A DNA stretch of 64,000 nucleotides from Daedaleopsis sinensis (lineage: Eukaryota; Basidiomycota; Agaricomycetes; Polyporales; Polyporaceae): positions 744,001 through 808,000 of the forward strand of contig CM066302.1 in the NCBI GenBank assembly GCA_033807695.1. The letters run 5' to 3'. Positions 27,940 through 43,085 of this stretch are shown here, piece by piece. A program made the translations under genes and the position numbers. Each line of letters starts with the position of its first letter. Position 1 is the first letter of the stretch. Under the pieces are notes generated by a model. That model ran no database searches, was not told the origin of the DNA, and saw only the letters and a list, made by a program, of their open reading frames with translations.

Positions 27940-29900
27940 AGTCACGGTCGAGACTCGGAGTCTCTGACGGAATATCACTGGTATCGGCTCCGCATGTTTA
28001 ACCGGCTACATAGAATGTCTCGTCGCAGAGCCTTCGTTTGCCTGCGCTTTGGGTTTTATGGGTACTCGACAGTCATGTGTTCTTGACTTCTGGTGGATGA
28101 ATATATGCTGTTGACGTTGCAACAAAGTTCTACTATATCAATCCCTGTGGCACGACAATAAAAAGCACCACCGACAGTCCAGAAATCGCTCCTTCTACGA
28201 CCTCAGTTCAAGCTCGAGCTCTCCACCACACTCTGGGACCGTTTTGACAGTCTGTTGCGAGACCGCAAGGCGTTTCCCGACATGTACAGCGCGGCGCTGG
28301 TACCCGACCAGGCATGTCCGTCCTTAGAGATAGATCCACGGCCAGAAGGCGAGACCGCAGCCCGGCACCCAGCTCAGGCTCAGCTCCCCCTAGGGACACA
28401 ACGGAGGTCGGATACTCCTCAGATCTCCATGATGTGTACTGCGCGGCAGGAGTACCAGTCTGGAATGAGCATCGTGTGTTTTAAGTACATCTGAAGACCA
28501 CACGAACCGCCTGAGGACGTCGACCGCACGTTTTGAGCGCATGAGGCTGAGACGTACCCAAGACGTACCGGTGGCAGAGCGGTGAGCCGCACTAAGCTCT
28601 GCTATGTATAGTCGTACTCGGACATCCTGCGGACATCAGAATCGACGCACGTCTCTTGTCAACGTCGCGCTACTGCACAGTGCATCCTGCGGCCCTGGCA
28701 GGCGCGGCGTTGATACGGCCGGTGGCGTACGCACACACCTGATTTGAGGCCTGTCCAGTGGACTCTGCCCGACATGAGCATGTACGCTCGGAGAGGCGTG
28801 CTTGTGGAACGACAGTTGCTCAGGTCGAGGGGTGACAGTGGCTGGCCGGCCCAGGTTATGCGTTATGCAGCGTTTCCGCACAGGTAGAATATGCCTGTGC
28901 TGAAACGACCGAGTTCGAGTTACTCACGTCAAGTACGGACGCTGCTGCGTCCGGGGTCCCTGGACTGCTCGCAATCGCAATCGAGACGGAGACAGTGCGG
29001 GGGGCTGCCGGGCACCACGAGGCCAGGCACGACGCCATCATCATGCGGGCATCAGAAGGCAAAGTTGCGACAAGGTTCTCACTCAACTTCTGGAGCCCGA
29101 AGGGAACAGGAACCGTCATGAGCGAGGCACACTCGCAGCGAGAAGTGCTGTTCCAGCGGCAAGAATGTGCAGCCCGGCGACGCCGCGCGAGCTTCGCAAG
29201 TCTTGCAAGATGCAGTCAACGGCTGGCCATGTGCAGCGACGTACCTCCGTCCCCGGGGCCCTATGCGCATGCAGACGCGCACTGCAGTTGCTTGTTGTGT
29301 TGGCTGACTGTTCCGGTAGTCCGCGCACACGGCGGAGGGTGGCCGGTACCGTCGCGGCGCATGCGTACACTCTTCGCGAACACCGACGAGCCCAGGATGG
29401 CCGAGAAACTATGATCAGGATTCGCGCGCGACGCGCGCACGCTATAGATATGGATGCAATATGGCTTCGATATCATCGTCTTCGTGAGTCGCGACGCGCG
29501 AAGAGCTCGATATCGATATGTATCCGCCTTCTTCCACACTTGATGATGCGTTCTTGAGGTCGAGCGTGACGACGGGTGGGCATGCATATGCACGATCGAA
29601 GGATACGTCTGGACTCCGAAGCGCAGGTCCCATCCGCGTTTGCGTCGTGCGACATCGTGGCTCGTCGGCAGTTGGCAGGGGTGGAGGCGGGCATGAGCGT
29701 CGGGGACGTGCATGATGACACAGAAAGCGGTCAATTGGCGACGACGACGATTGACACCACCAGGTACCATCATCTCGTCTCGGGCTTGGAGGACTCCTCG
29801 ACCACCTCGAGGCGCACTGCAACCACCGCGTCAGTGCGAGTTCGCGTGCGCAGAGCCAGAGCTAGAGCTAGATCCGCCATCCAGAAGCCCGGGCGCAAAG
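27940..29900. other. Intergenic, no supportable gene
   Basis: About 2 kb. The first 200 nt look like the VP-B 3' region. Several overlapping frames on both strands between 28900 and 29850 are GC-driven and have no motif. One minus-strand frame (29442-29822) includes a run PPVVTLDLKNASSSVEEGG that could be a fragment of a real protein, but it has no context. Confidence 0.4.
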
Positions 29901-30146
29901 CAGAAACAGAAACACGATCACACACGGCCCAGGGCCACAGCGCATACATAGCATGTGGGCAGCAACAGGCACCGGGCTGAGCCACGAACGCTTGCTGCGT
30001 CTGCTTCCGACCACCCTTCGAATTCTGACCACAGCGACAGTGCCATGGCCAGAAGGCACCGTGTCGTGGTCGAGCCCGAAGACGCGGGCGGCCACATGCA
30101 AACAAGAACGAGAACAAGAACAAGAACAAGCACGACGAGCGACGCA

Positions 30147-30610
30147 CATCTCTCCAGGTCCTTCCGGTCGAGCTCCTCCGTCCGCGCCGTGTCGAACCGC
30201 CGCCCGAGCAGCACCTCCTTCCAGCCGACCGTCTCCCGCGGGGGCAGATGCACGCTCTTCACCCGCGCGTCCGCCCCTGCCCCCGCCCCTGCCCCCGCCG
30301 CCCCCTCCCCTGCCAATGCCGCCTCCTCCGTCCCCGAATCCGTCCCCGAAGCCGGAGCGGGAGCAGCGCCGCGCCAGACGTCGTGGCTGCGCGCGAGGCG
30401 CCAGAGGCGGTCGAGCTCGCGCGCGGGGACGGGCTCGCCCCCGCGCGCGGCGACAGCGAGGCGGGCGTGCAGGCCGTCGAGGATGGAGAGCTGCGCGGCG
30501 ACGTGCGTGCGGTCCTCTTCTGCGCTCTTGCGCTGGTAGAGGTGGTGGATCGTGATCGAGGTGAGCGCGCACGAGTAGAGGACGTGCGGGAGGTAGGTGA
30601 GCGCGCTCAT
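30147..30610 (-). CDS. Small hypothetical protein with N-terminal hydrophobic segment (main exon)
   Basis: From ATG 30610 the minus strand encodes MSALTYLPHVLYSC..., a hydrophobic segment (~5-20), then a helical stretch with RTHVAAQLSILDGLHARL. An Ala/Gly-rich low-complexity linker follows, and then VGWKEVLLGRRFD and ELDRKDLER. The exon probably ends at 30148 before a GTGCGT donor. With the first acceptor (AG before 30024) the next codon would be TAA; with a later acceptor a tail of about 25 residues follows, ending near 29918. I do not recognise the family. The tryptophan-containing motif near the C-terminus and the single N-terminal hydrophobic helix suggest a small membrane-anchored protein, perhaps mitochondrial or ER. 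Confidence 0.5.
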
Positions 30611-30639
30611 CGTGCCCCGGGCTGTGTTTGAGTAGTACT

Positions 30640-30700
30640 GGAGGCCCGGAGGAGGGAGGAGAGGGAGGAGAGGGAGGAGGGACCAGGGAGGGACGGACGT
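30640..30700 (+). repeat. G-rich GGAGGGA tract with quadruplex potential
   Basis: Repeated GGAGGGA/GAGGGA units run from 30640 to about 30694 with many separate GGG runs on the plus strand, directly upstream of the minus-strand gene start at 30610. The tract could form a G-quadruplex or be a purine-rich promoter element. Confidence 0.5.
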
Positions 30701-30840
30701 AAGCTTGCTGGCAGCGGCAGGTTTGATGAGCGTCTAATGCAGGATCATTGACCTTACTTACTGCTTGTTGGCACGGTGCTTATAGGTCTTACTACAGTCT
30801 TGCTGGAGTTACTGATCGTGAGAACCAGGAAGGTAGTATA

Positions 30841-31241
30841 CTGTACTAATTCGACCTAATGTTCACCGGGTGTGACTCGTGACACCCTTGTTGTCCCTGA
30901 TGTTCAGTTCAAGTCACTGGGTGACCTGTGACCACATCAGATGTTCAGTTCAGCCGGGCGGCTCGGGCCTATGATGTGACCAATTTGATGTATTTATCAG
31001 GCTACTTATCGACAGCTTAGTATCGATCTACTTAATTCTCCATGCCCAGTGCACCCTGATTAACATTGTTAGAGAGAATAGTAAGCTAATTATGGAGAAG
31101 TTTTTGCGCATTTTCATGGCAATTTGTGACATCTTGGTGCGACAATGTTCACAAGGCCCTGTGACCTGTGACACCTCGAATTTGTCCCTGTTCTGAGGCC
31201 CATGTGACGCGTGACCAGAACTTTAGGTCGAATTAGTACAG
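30841..31241. mobile_element. MITE-like element with 19-bp perfect terminal inverted repeats and TA duplication
   Basis: CTGTACTAATTCGACCTAA at 30841-30859 is repeated exactly, inverted, at 31223-31241. TA flanks both ends (30839-30840 and 31242-31243), as left by Tc1/mariner-type transposases. The 401-bp body has no coding frame. Inside, the two halves carry related direct blocks (ATGTTCAC ... TGTGAC.TGTGACACC ... TTGTCCCTG near 30860 and near 31145), so the element may have formed by internal duplication. It is non-autonomous and depends on a transposase elsewhere. Confidence 0.8.
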
Positions 31242-31243
31242 TA

Positions 31244-32599
31244 CTCGGCCCCACCAAATTTGCTTACCTCACTCAATTGTCCGACTCGAGGCCCTTGAAG
31301 TAAAAGCTCTACAAGTCACTTCTACTTCTTCTACATAGACGTCCACCTCGACATGTTAGAAAGGCAAGTCGAGCCCGTTCTCATGTACAAACCATTCTCA
31401 TTTGATCAACAGTTGGATAGATCAGAACTAGCTAGTATTAGCTAGAGCCTAGAAAGTACACCGGGTACTATACCACGCTCTCTGTTCAACTTTCTTCGTG
31501 ATGTTCTGCTGCACCCTTGCACCTCCTTGCACCCTACATGCCCTTGTCGTCGCATCCGGGACCTCCCCGGGCGGCCGATGGATATCTCCGTCGGACTCTG
31601 TGCAGAAGGGAGGCCAGTGAAATGAATGACCAGAACAGGCAGGACCGCGCGGATTGGCTTTTGGCTTCTCGTCTTCTCGTGCGTCGCGGAGTTCTCTGGA
31701 GTTCTGGATGGAGGCCGACGAACGGCGGATGCCAGCATGCCAGCTCAGGCGAGCTCATGCGAGACATCTGTCAGCGGCTACAGTGATGATGTCCAGTAAG
31801 TATGCAAACTTTCTCCGAGTGCAGTTCTTACGCTCAACCTCAGCAGCCGTGTGCAGCCGTATGCCCGAATTATAGAGATCATGGAAGGTCTGTGAAGACC
31901 GTGCGTATGCTTATGCGACATACGGAATGCTGCGGACACCATTCGGAGACGAATAATGGGGTCTGGACTCTGGCGGGGGCGGACAAGCTTCACGAGAACG
32001 CGCCAGTAGAAGTTTCCGTATACCATCTGTTCAAGTTCAATATTCTCTGGGGCTTCTAGTTCGCGAGACCTGAGCGCACAAATGACGTTCTGGGTTGCCT
32101 CCGGTCTCTTGTGCGGCGAAGATTGCATGTGTGAGGTGTGCTGGAGTGTGGAGGGATGGCGTTGTCGCAGAATTGGGGCGCAGGATGCGTTGCAAATGAG
32201 AGCCACGAGGCAGGGTCGGTGTCTTGCCTTCGGAGGGCGCCTGAGGCGCGATCGAGCCCTGGTGCCCCCACGATCGGTCCTCGGGTCGGGGATACTTAGG
32301 CGGGCGTGCTCACTAGTGTCGACGTCGGGAGCTCGAGGACGAAGAGAGAGGGAGATGGTCGCGACTGGGGCGGGTGAAGGTGGATGTCGGGGGCGTCGGG
32401 AGGAGGTAGGGCGGGCAGAGAGCTCAGTCGGGCGGGTTCTGTGCTGGATCTGGGAGCGGGAGCGGGACGGGCAAGGCTGGAAGGGAAAGAGGGCGGTCGG
32501 TTGATGGTGCTTCGCCCGCTTCGAGAACATCAATCATCCTCATATATCCTCCCCCACGCCCTCTCACGCCCGCCGCTCTCCCCTCTTCCGCCCTCCTCC
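31244..32599. other. Intergenic, no supportable gene
   Basis: About 1.35 kb. Overlapping frames on both strands in 31500-32500 lack recognisable motifs and splice logic. The last 100 nt before 32600 are strongly C/T-rich (CCTCC, CTCTC), consistent with a 5' leader for the next gene. Confidence 0.4.
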
Positions 32600-34445
32600 A
32601 TGTCCTCTCCGTCCCTCCAGCCTCTCCCCGAGCTCCCCGTCCCCGCTCATCCCGACCCGCCCCAGCCACAAGCGGCGGCGGCGGACCCTCAACACCCTCA
32701 AGACCCCAGTCCTGACCTGTCTCCCGACGCTCGCTCAGACCTCATCGAACAGGTTCGTCCTCGGCCACGTCGCCCCCCTTGTCGCGTCACCGCTCTCGCT
32801 GACCACCCGCCCACGCCAGATCTTCCAAAAGGTCGAGGAGGAGAGCGAACGCCGTGCGCTGGAAGAACAACTCGAGGAGGAGCGTTCGAGACCGAGCACC
32901 GCCAACCGTCCCTCGCCTACAGGCACAACCACGACGGTCTCGACGACCGCTGCTGCCGCGGCCACTGTAGCCGCCGGCAGGGACCCCACGCGCGACAGGA
33001 GGAGGGGTAGCATCTCCGTGTCACGCTTCGGCCAGGTGAGCAAGGTCCCATACGCCCGTCTCTCCTCCAATCTCGCTGTAGGGACCTCCGACGACGAGTG
33101 CTGGGAAGACATGGCACGCCCCAGGAACGACATCAGCCTTTCTTTCCCCCAGCAGCGCGCCACCACGCGCAGTCTATATATGCTCTCTCTCCGGCTCGAC
33201 CTCGTCGCGTCCGGCCATTTTGTCCGTATGCATACACCACGCGTGCGGGCTCGACACGTCCAGTCGCGTGGACGGGCTGCGACGTGTCGTGCCCGTGGAC
33301 TGTGCACGCTGCACGTGTCTGCGCGCCGAATATTCTGCTGCCCCTTAGCGAATTCGTATTTGGCGATGCTGCTTCTCCTCTCTTCTCGCTCCGTCTACCC
33401 CGCACGCTACGGCCCTGTTATGCCCACCGCGCGCTCCCCGAGCCTGCGACGTCTCGCGGCAGAATTCGAGATGACGATCAAGTCCGTTTCTCGTGGTTTG
33501 CTGGGCGCACTCTTCCTGCGCTCTCCCTTTGTTCCTATCTCAGCCTTGGCTTGTCTCCCATTACTCTTGGGCGGTAAGATGCCTTGCCTTCTTGGGCGGC
33601 GGGCATCTTCCAATAGAAGTCTCGCTAGAGGCTCGGTCATCCGGACTCCCATTTATTCGGTCTGCGCATCCGCGTCCCTCGGACATATTCCCTGACCTGC
33701 GCATCTCAACCGTTGGCGCCGGGATTTCACCATTCTGACATGTTCCCTCCCATGTGCGCAGACAGCGGACCTCTCGACGGGCACATACGACAACCCGAGC
33801 ACGCTCCCGTCCCGCAAGAACTCGCTCATCATCAACGCCGGGACGAACGGCGCGTTCTACAAGGCGCAGAAATTCACCGGCAGCGTGGACTCCTTCGCCT
33901 CGGACACCGAAGCAGCGCCCCCGCAGGAGGACGCGCACGACGAGGAGCAGGTGACGCAGATGGAGACCATCGCCGGGCGCGTCTCGCTTGGCAAGGCCGT
34001 GGGCCGCACCATCGCCCGCAGGCTGTCCCGCGCGCGCACGCGCTCGCGCGACATCCTCACCGTACCCACCGGCAGTGGGCTCGTCATCGGGGTGTCCGTC
34101 GAAGAGGCGACGACCGAGGCCGAGCACCACGACGGCGACTGCGATGGTGACGGCGGCGCGGTGGGGAACGGCGCGGCCCCGCTGATCTCGGTCGGCACGA
34201 CGATCGTGTACGCGGAGGCGGCGGAGACCACCCCGGGGACGCGCTCGCGGCGGTCGACGGTCAGCATGCCGAACCCGCCCCCGAGCGCGCCGCCGACGGT
34301 GCCCGCGTTTCCCGAGAGCTTGAAGGACCGGGACCGGGACCTGAAGCGGCTGTCGGCGGTGAGCTGGATGGCGCGCGCGAAGGACCTCACGCGCAGGCTC
34401 AAGCGCAGGAGCATGGGCGTGCTGCCCCAAAACTCGTCGCCGTAG
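32600..34445 (+). CDS. Hypothetical low-complexity protein, no known domain
   Basis: Exons 32600-32752, 32820-33035 and 33762-34445 give 350 aa. The N-terminus is Pro/Gln/Ser-rich. Exon 2 has a charged helical stretch (KVEEESERRALEEQLEEER) and ends SVSRFGQ. Exon 3 starts TADLSTGTYDNPSTLPSRKNSL and continues with an acidic stretch, then RTIARRLSRARTRSRD and a basic end (LTRRLKRRSMG). The second intron is 726 nt, very long for this genome, and was chosen because it joins two phase-0 exons and because the ORFs inside it lack coding character. I do not recognise the family. Basic Arg-Ser-rich stretches could suggest nucleic acid or membrane association, which is inference only. Confidence 0.6.
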
Positions 34446-37129
34446 CCTGCACGCTTGTCTTGGACTCCGTGCCCCATGCGCATGCTGCCCAGTCTTGGTT
34501 TCGTCCGTCCTGCATGCTCCGCGAGCACCGCCCCTGCCACCGCCCACCGCTCACCATGCCTCGTCCGTCCGCATCGCCCGCATCTCCATCGTTGTCACTG
34601 TCGCTTGCTCTGCCCGTCCGTCGTCCGTCGTTCGCTGTACATATCGATATCCGTGTCCACGTCCATGCTGCCCGCCCCGCCCCGCCCCGCCTCGCCTAGA
34701 CTCTCTCTTGCCTACGTCGCCTCGCCTCGCGTCCACCGTCCAGCGGCCCGGCGCCCGCCCACTACATACATACTCCCTACTGCTACTGTTACGCATACAG
34801 CATACAGCGCACTGCTCGCCGCTCGCCGCTCGTCGCTCGTCCTATTGCTTCCCGCCCCCGCGCGTTCTGCTGTGCATATTCTTATCCCCTGCGCTTTGTC
34901 CTGCTCGCTCGCCGCCCTCACGTGTATCATTTATCCCGTGCGCACTGCGCATGCACCCATCCTCGCCCCCGTCCCCATTTCTCGTCGGTCATCGGTCATC
35001 GGTCATTGGTATCTGGTCACTCGGACTCTGCTCGCTCCTTCCTTGCCTCCATCTTGCATGCACATCGTCGTCCGTCCGTCCCAGCCCATGGTCATCCCAG
35101 TCGAATCACAGCGAATCAAATCATATCGTGTCCACAGCATATCACAGTAAAGTTAAAACGGCCCTCGGCCGCCGCCGCGGAATGGTCCCGGTCGACTCCC
35201 GCGTGTTCTTCGGGGTGCAACGTGCATGGTCCGTGCCCTACGTATACGTACGTGCCCCGACTTGCCCCTTGTGCGCACAGATATATCATGCAGATCCGGA
35301 CGGACGTCCTTGGTTCCGTCGCAATGGCACACCCCGTCCGAATCCGAATCCGTATCCGTCTGCACCTTCGTCTGTGCGGTTCGTCGCGCGTGGGGCTGCA
35401 GAGAATGCCCCCGCGCCGAGGTGAGTCGCGAATTCTCGTCCAAAGTCTGCATGAAGCGGGCGTCACATGTAGTATACACGAGTGACGAGTGACGAGTCGG
35501 TGCCTCCCCCGTCCCGACTCCTGTCCTCCTCCAGGCTCCATGTCTACGAGCCTTCAAGCTTCAGTGACCAGCAGCGGAACAGTGTGAGGCTCAGGCTGCA
35601 CGGTGAGCACGAGCACGGTCGCATTAGCTGAAGCTGAAGCCGGTGTCGGTATGGTCAAATCAATGCTACACATGCACGGTGCACCCGGTCGTCTCGTCTA
35701 CTGTCAACCACAACCACTGACATGTACACCGAGAGGTCGTCGCGTTCACGCATCGACACACGTACAAGATCCGGGGACTGCTTGTCCTTTGTCGCCAACC
35801 GCTGTCCCCAGTCCACCACCTGTTGCATATCTCGGCAGTCATCGCTCAGCCTTCAGATCTAGATGCCTCGAACTTGCCCACATACTGTGTCACTGTCATA
35901 GGCACCTTGAACATTGAACACAATTTCTGGGAGAGTCTGTACCTCGTTAGTGAGCGCTGAGCAACGTCCTGCACCAGTGCTCGAAGAGACCAGCGTCGAG
36001 GCGCACCGGATTCGATTCTGAAGTATACAGATACAGGTCCGATTGCTATTCAGCATGTCTTCTCCGGGGACACGTACACCGTGTTCGACGAAAAGATCGC
36101 GATCGGGAAGCAGCTTACTGTAGAGTCTGGCAGATGACATGTGGTACGTTCAGACTTCGAGGTGCATTTCGGCCGGGCCGGCCGAGTCCTGCGGTATCTC
36201 AAGGTGAGGGTCACTGAGGTCGACGGCAACTGTGCTGGTTGTTGGATGTTGTCTCGTGTCTTGTCCTAACACTGCGGCGAAGCAGATCGTGTCAGAGGTA
36301 CTGGTATTAAGCGTCGTCATGTGTTCTCGTGGTGCTTGCAGACGCAAGATGGGCATGGAGAACACGATAGCCTGGAGCAAGGCCAGTGGTTAGTTCGACG
36401 AGAACATTCTGCGAACAACTCCCCTCGGCACTCACGACGATCAGAGCGAACTATGAAGCCAGGGAGGATACAACTTCAGTACTGATACCCTCAGCAAACG
36501 TGTAAGGCACGTACGGGATCGAGGAATAGAAAGAAAGAAGAGGTTGGACCCGATTCCGTCCGCGATGATGAGGATGAGTAGATACGCACAATAGAAGCCG
36601 GCTTCCTCGGGATGAGGTCCATCGACGAGCAGTATAGACACGCATGCAAAGAATTCGACAAGGGGAAATGTGGCAAAATCTTGTTCGATCCATGGCGGTG
36701 AATCATCGTGTATGTACTTCACAAATCTTGTAGTCTCCATAGGTGACATATCGAAGGTGTTTTGCCGCGTATCGAGGGAAGAGTCTAGGACGTGCGGACT
36801 ATTTCATTCAACGGCGATGTATGAGACCGTCTCAGCCTGGGCGCACGCCTTGCGCCCGCTATCAGACGAAGCCTTCGGACCCAGTGAGGGACTCGGTGTC
36901 GTGCGCGGGATATCCTTGCGTTCGGCAGCGAACTCCCGAGCCAGGTCCTCTCAAGCCAGCAGCCAATTCGAACATTCGACGACATTGTCTGTATATAGGA
37001 CGATGTCAGGGATACACGATGATACAACAAGCAATGCGACCAGTGCGAAACGTGGCCGCGATCCATGAGAGAGCCATATACATCTACACCGAGACCGGGT
37101 CTATCCCGACATTGCTTTCCGCTTCCAGC
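34446..37129. other. Gene-poor stretch with possible remnants
   Basis: About 2.7 kb. 34450-35100 is extremely C/T-rich with CGTCCGTCC-like words, which create long but meaningless frames. On the minus strand between 36441 and 36749 a frame reads YLLILIIADGIGSN with further hydrophobic residues, and resembles a piece of a multi-pass membrane protein. Frames on either side are broken, so at most a decayed gene is present. Nothing else is supportable. Confidence 0.4.
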
Positions 37130-38575
<1,446 letters not shown>

Positions 38576-38652
38576 TGGTGCGATATACCGGTGAAGAGAC
38601 GAGCCGGAGGAGCTGAGTACTCTGAGGAAATGCAAAGCACGTATGGCCTGCC

Positions 38653-38798
38653 TTTTATACAGTCAAGACTTCGAGCCGCTATTTCATCATAAGACTGTAG
38701 GAGTTGTAGTACATACCACTGAGCATCTTTGCGGACACAGCACGTCTCGGATGCACTACCCAGAAGGGAGCAATTCATCATGTTATTTTCGGTACCGT
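38653..38798 (-). promoter_or_regulatory. VP-C promoter: partial shared module and TATA box
   Basis: On the minus strand GGTACCGAAAATAAC lies at 38782-38796 (about -207 to -221). It is identical to the VP-B and VP-E word, but the adjoining CTGCGATTGG half is not preserved here. A separate CCAAT lies further upstream at 38873-38877 on the plus strand. The TATA box (TTTTATA on the plus strand, 38653-38659) is about 80 nt before the ATG. Confidence 0.55.
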
Positions 38799-38876
38799 GC
38801 GTGCCGATCACACCAACGCCATGGCCGACGGTAGACCCGCAGAATCGGTGTGTTGCCATTCCGAGGCGTACGACCA

Positions 38877-41429
38877 ATGAGAGAGAGCCCTCCCTGCTCG
38901 CGCCCGGGATTCGTCATTTCTCCGAGGCTTCATCGCTGCATGCAACAAGGGATGGTACTCTCTGCTGTGAAACATGAAGGGCGATCGAGGTCAGGAGGAG
39001 TGATGTCCGCTGTGAAGACAGGAAGTTTAGCCTCGAGCGTAGACACGGTCGTGCATTTCGGAAAGAGCTTGGCTGACCACTGAGGGAGTGTGCATTACAC
39101 GGACATGGCATGCGTGGAAGTGCAGGTGAGCCATACTAGTGGACTTAAGCAGTGAATGATCTAGACAGGCAGTGCTTTCGCAGTGTAGCATCTGTGTGGG
39201 AGTATATTAGCCGAGCGTTTGGTATAGAGTCCCCAAGAGGGAACGCCCAGCGGGAGAGTGTTGTATTGCTCTGTCCATCCGTTCCGGAAGCCATGTGGCA
39301 CAGATTGCCTACCAGCAAAGTTTCCTGCAGGGAAGAGCGTGGCACCAGCATTGCGGCCGAGCGTTCCTGGCCGCCTTCGTGTGTAGACAGTCAACGGAGG
39401 CTTTAATCTGAGCTTGTGCATGGGTATGTGGACCTGACACCCTCGGAGTGTATCGAGCTGTGTAAGTTTGTCGATGAGCCACGCCAAGCCTTTACTGGCA
39501 TACCTATACGGGAACGCCAAGTTCACGAATGCGCCAGAACGACAACCGTCAGAACTGAGATGAGGGGCTGGTGACTCGGGCTTGAAGCGTCGATGCATCC
39601 TGTCATGAGAATGGTACGTCCAGAGAGTATGTGCGTCGTTGAGTATCCGAACTCAACAAGCAAGTCAAGCAGTCGACACCCACTGGCACTAGGCGGCGGA
39701 GCATAGCACGGTCGGACCAAGTTTGAAGCCTGGTGAAGCTCGATGCTGAAGAAGGCGTGACTGGTAAAAATTCAAAAATTACTGTGACAGCCCAGTCAAG
39801 CGAGGTAGTAGGTACGTACCAGACTCCTATGTAGCTAGCCCGCCTCAGTAACACCATATATGTCATCTTGAAACACCAGCGGACTGTGTAACCATCCGAG
39901 TATCACAGTCACGCTATACAAGTTCAACCTCACTACCGGCTCGCGCTCGGCGGCGACGCACTGGCAGGACTAGTACTCTTGTGGTGCACGCTGGTAACCG
40001 ACGCTGAAATAATGACGTTTCAACGTCATTCCTCGCTCGCCACCGCGGTAGGATGTCCTTGGACCCGGGACCCTCCACCTACTAGCGTCCGACAAACATT
40101 ACTGCTACTAGCCTACTACTGCCACACGTTGTACTCACCAAGAAAGTCGACGCTGACATTTCACCCGTTCCTGTCGGAGATACACGTAGTGCATCGTTCT
40201 CGCTCTAGACCCGGGGGTGTCTCGGACCCATTTGAAAAACCTGTATCAGACAATCAGCTCTAATCAGCTGCGTTCGCAGTTTCACAGGAGCCACAACAAC
40301 TGAGTAGTATCCACTCACGGTAATGTTTTCAATTTTCTGAACGCTCCCAAAGACTGGTCAAGCAAACTTGCTTGTGCGACAACATGTGGTCATCTCGGGC
40401 TCCGACTCGGATGAGTACTCTCCCACCAACAGCCCGCTGACACGGACACTGCGAGCACCTGCCAGAGAACGTACGGTTGAAACGACGTCTTGAAAGCTTG
40501 AAATAATAGGAATGTGTTGGTGCTCATGCGTTGCACGACTTCGACCCTGTGGAGAAGAAAGACCGTGGTGTTGGAGAGAAAAGCAGCTTCGGCAGTAGAG
40601 GATATGAGTGTTTTAAACTCCGACTATAAGGCCATGTCAATTTTGTTACCACGGTTAGAGTGATGTTTAAACCGCTAATAATAGGCCTTGTATTGATGAT
40701 CGTGCCTCTGTGACTACAACAACCGCGACGATCTCAACTGACCTGGACCTGATAGGTGAATAACTCTCTGCTCATTCTGAATCATCAAGGGTACAAACAG
40801 CATTGCATCCACTCACTGCTTGCTGGACCTTCTAGTACTACCAGGTCTTGGAACGTCCAACTAAGTAGGAGGCACAACATCTGCCGTGACATGGGATTCG
40901 TACGGATGGTGCACAGAAGCCCTGAGACAAGACATTCAGCACGATTTTCTTGGCAACCATCTTCGTACCTTACTCACAAATGGCCTTTCATGCATAGTCG
41001 CACGCAAAATCACCCATCGTGCACGGTATCACCCTCTTCTATACATTGCAAGTCTATAGTATTGTCCATTGTGCGGCCACGGCTCCATCCACGCATGTCG
41101 AGTCCATGGTACAGACATACAGAAGTTTTCACTGCATGAACATGCTGCCCGCCGACGTGAGACGGCCGTTCGTGTGCCCCGCCGCCGGTCTGTCTCTCAT
41201 TGTTCCTGATGGAATGTATCCTGCTGACCCGCATGACCTCCCTCATAGCACTCCGATTCACAGAAAGCTTGAGTGTAACTGCTGGCTCGACCACGCATCC
41301 CTCGAAAGACGGCGAGCGCGGTGCCGTACCCTCCAGTTTTATTCACTCATTGGCTCTTGACCGTTCAACGAGCAACACACCGACTCCTTGGAGGAGGTCC
41401 CACACCATACCCTCGGATTTTCAATGGCC
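38877..41429. other. Intergenic between VP-C and VP-D
   Basis: About 2.5 kb of divergent intergenic DNA. No frame is convincing on either strand. It contains a palindrome at 40011-40030 (annotated separately). Otherwise nothing is recognisable. Confidence 0.45.
40011..40030. promoter_or_regulatory. Perfect palindrome with two TGACGT cores
   Basis: AATGACGTT and its inverted copy AACGTCATT are separated by TC. TGACGT is the core of CRE/bZIP sites, so this is a candidate operator between the divergently transcribed VP-C and VP-D. It is about 1.4 and 1.6 kb from the two start codons, so any role is speculative. Confidence 0.35.
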
Positions 41430-41566
41430 ACGGTATCGAAAATAGTCGCAATGCTATTGGATAGGGCATGTGCATCCTTTCCTCGTCCGCAAATGGTGCA
41501 TGTCGTCGTTGCGCAACCTCCGATACCCTGTTCAACCACAGAGACCACGAATGTCGACGTATAAGA
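41430..41566 (+). promoter_or_regulatory. VP-D promoter: shared module variant and TATA box
   Basis: CGGTATCGAAAATAGTCGCAATG followed by CTATTGG spans 41431-41460 (-212 to -183), a variant of the module in the other peroxidase promoters that keeps the ATTGG. TATAAGA at 41560-41566 is 83 nt before the ATG. The leader again has TCAGAGCATCCAGCTTC. Confidence 0.55.
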
Positions 41567-41586
41567 GCTTGCCTGGGGGTAGCTAG

Positions 41587-43085
<1,499 letters not shown>

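Noticed and set aside
29953..30555. Long GC-rich plus-strand frames (about 200 codons)
   Set aside because: Arg/Pro/Ala-only composition produced by the GC-rich antisense of the minus-strand gene at 30147-30610.
34455..35424. Frames of 231 and 309 codons on the plus strand
   Set aside because: They arise from a C/T-rich simple-sequence tract and overlap in different frames; no splice logic or domain is visible.
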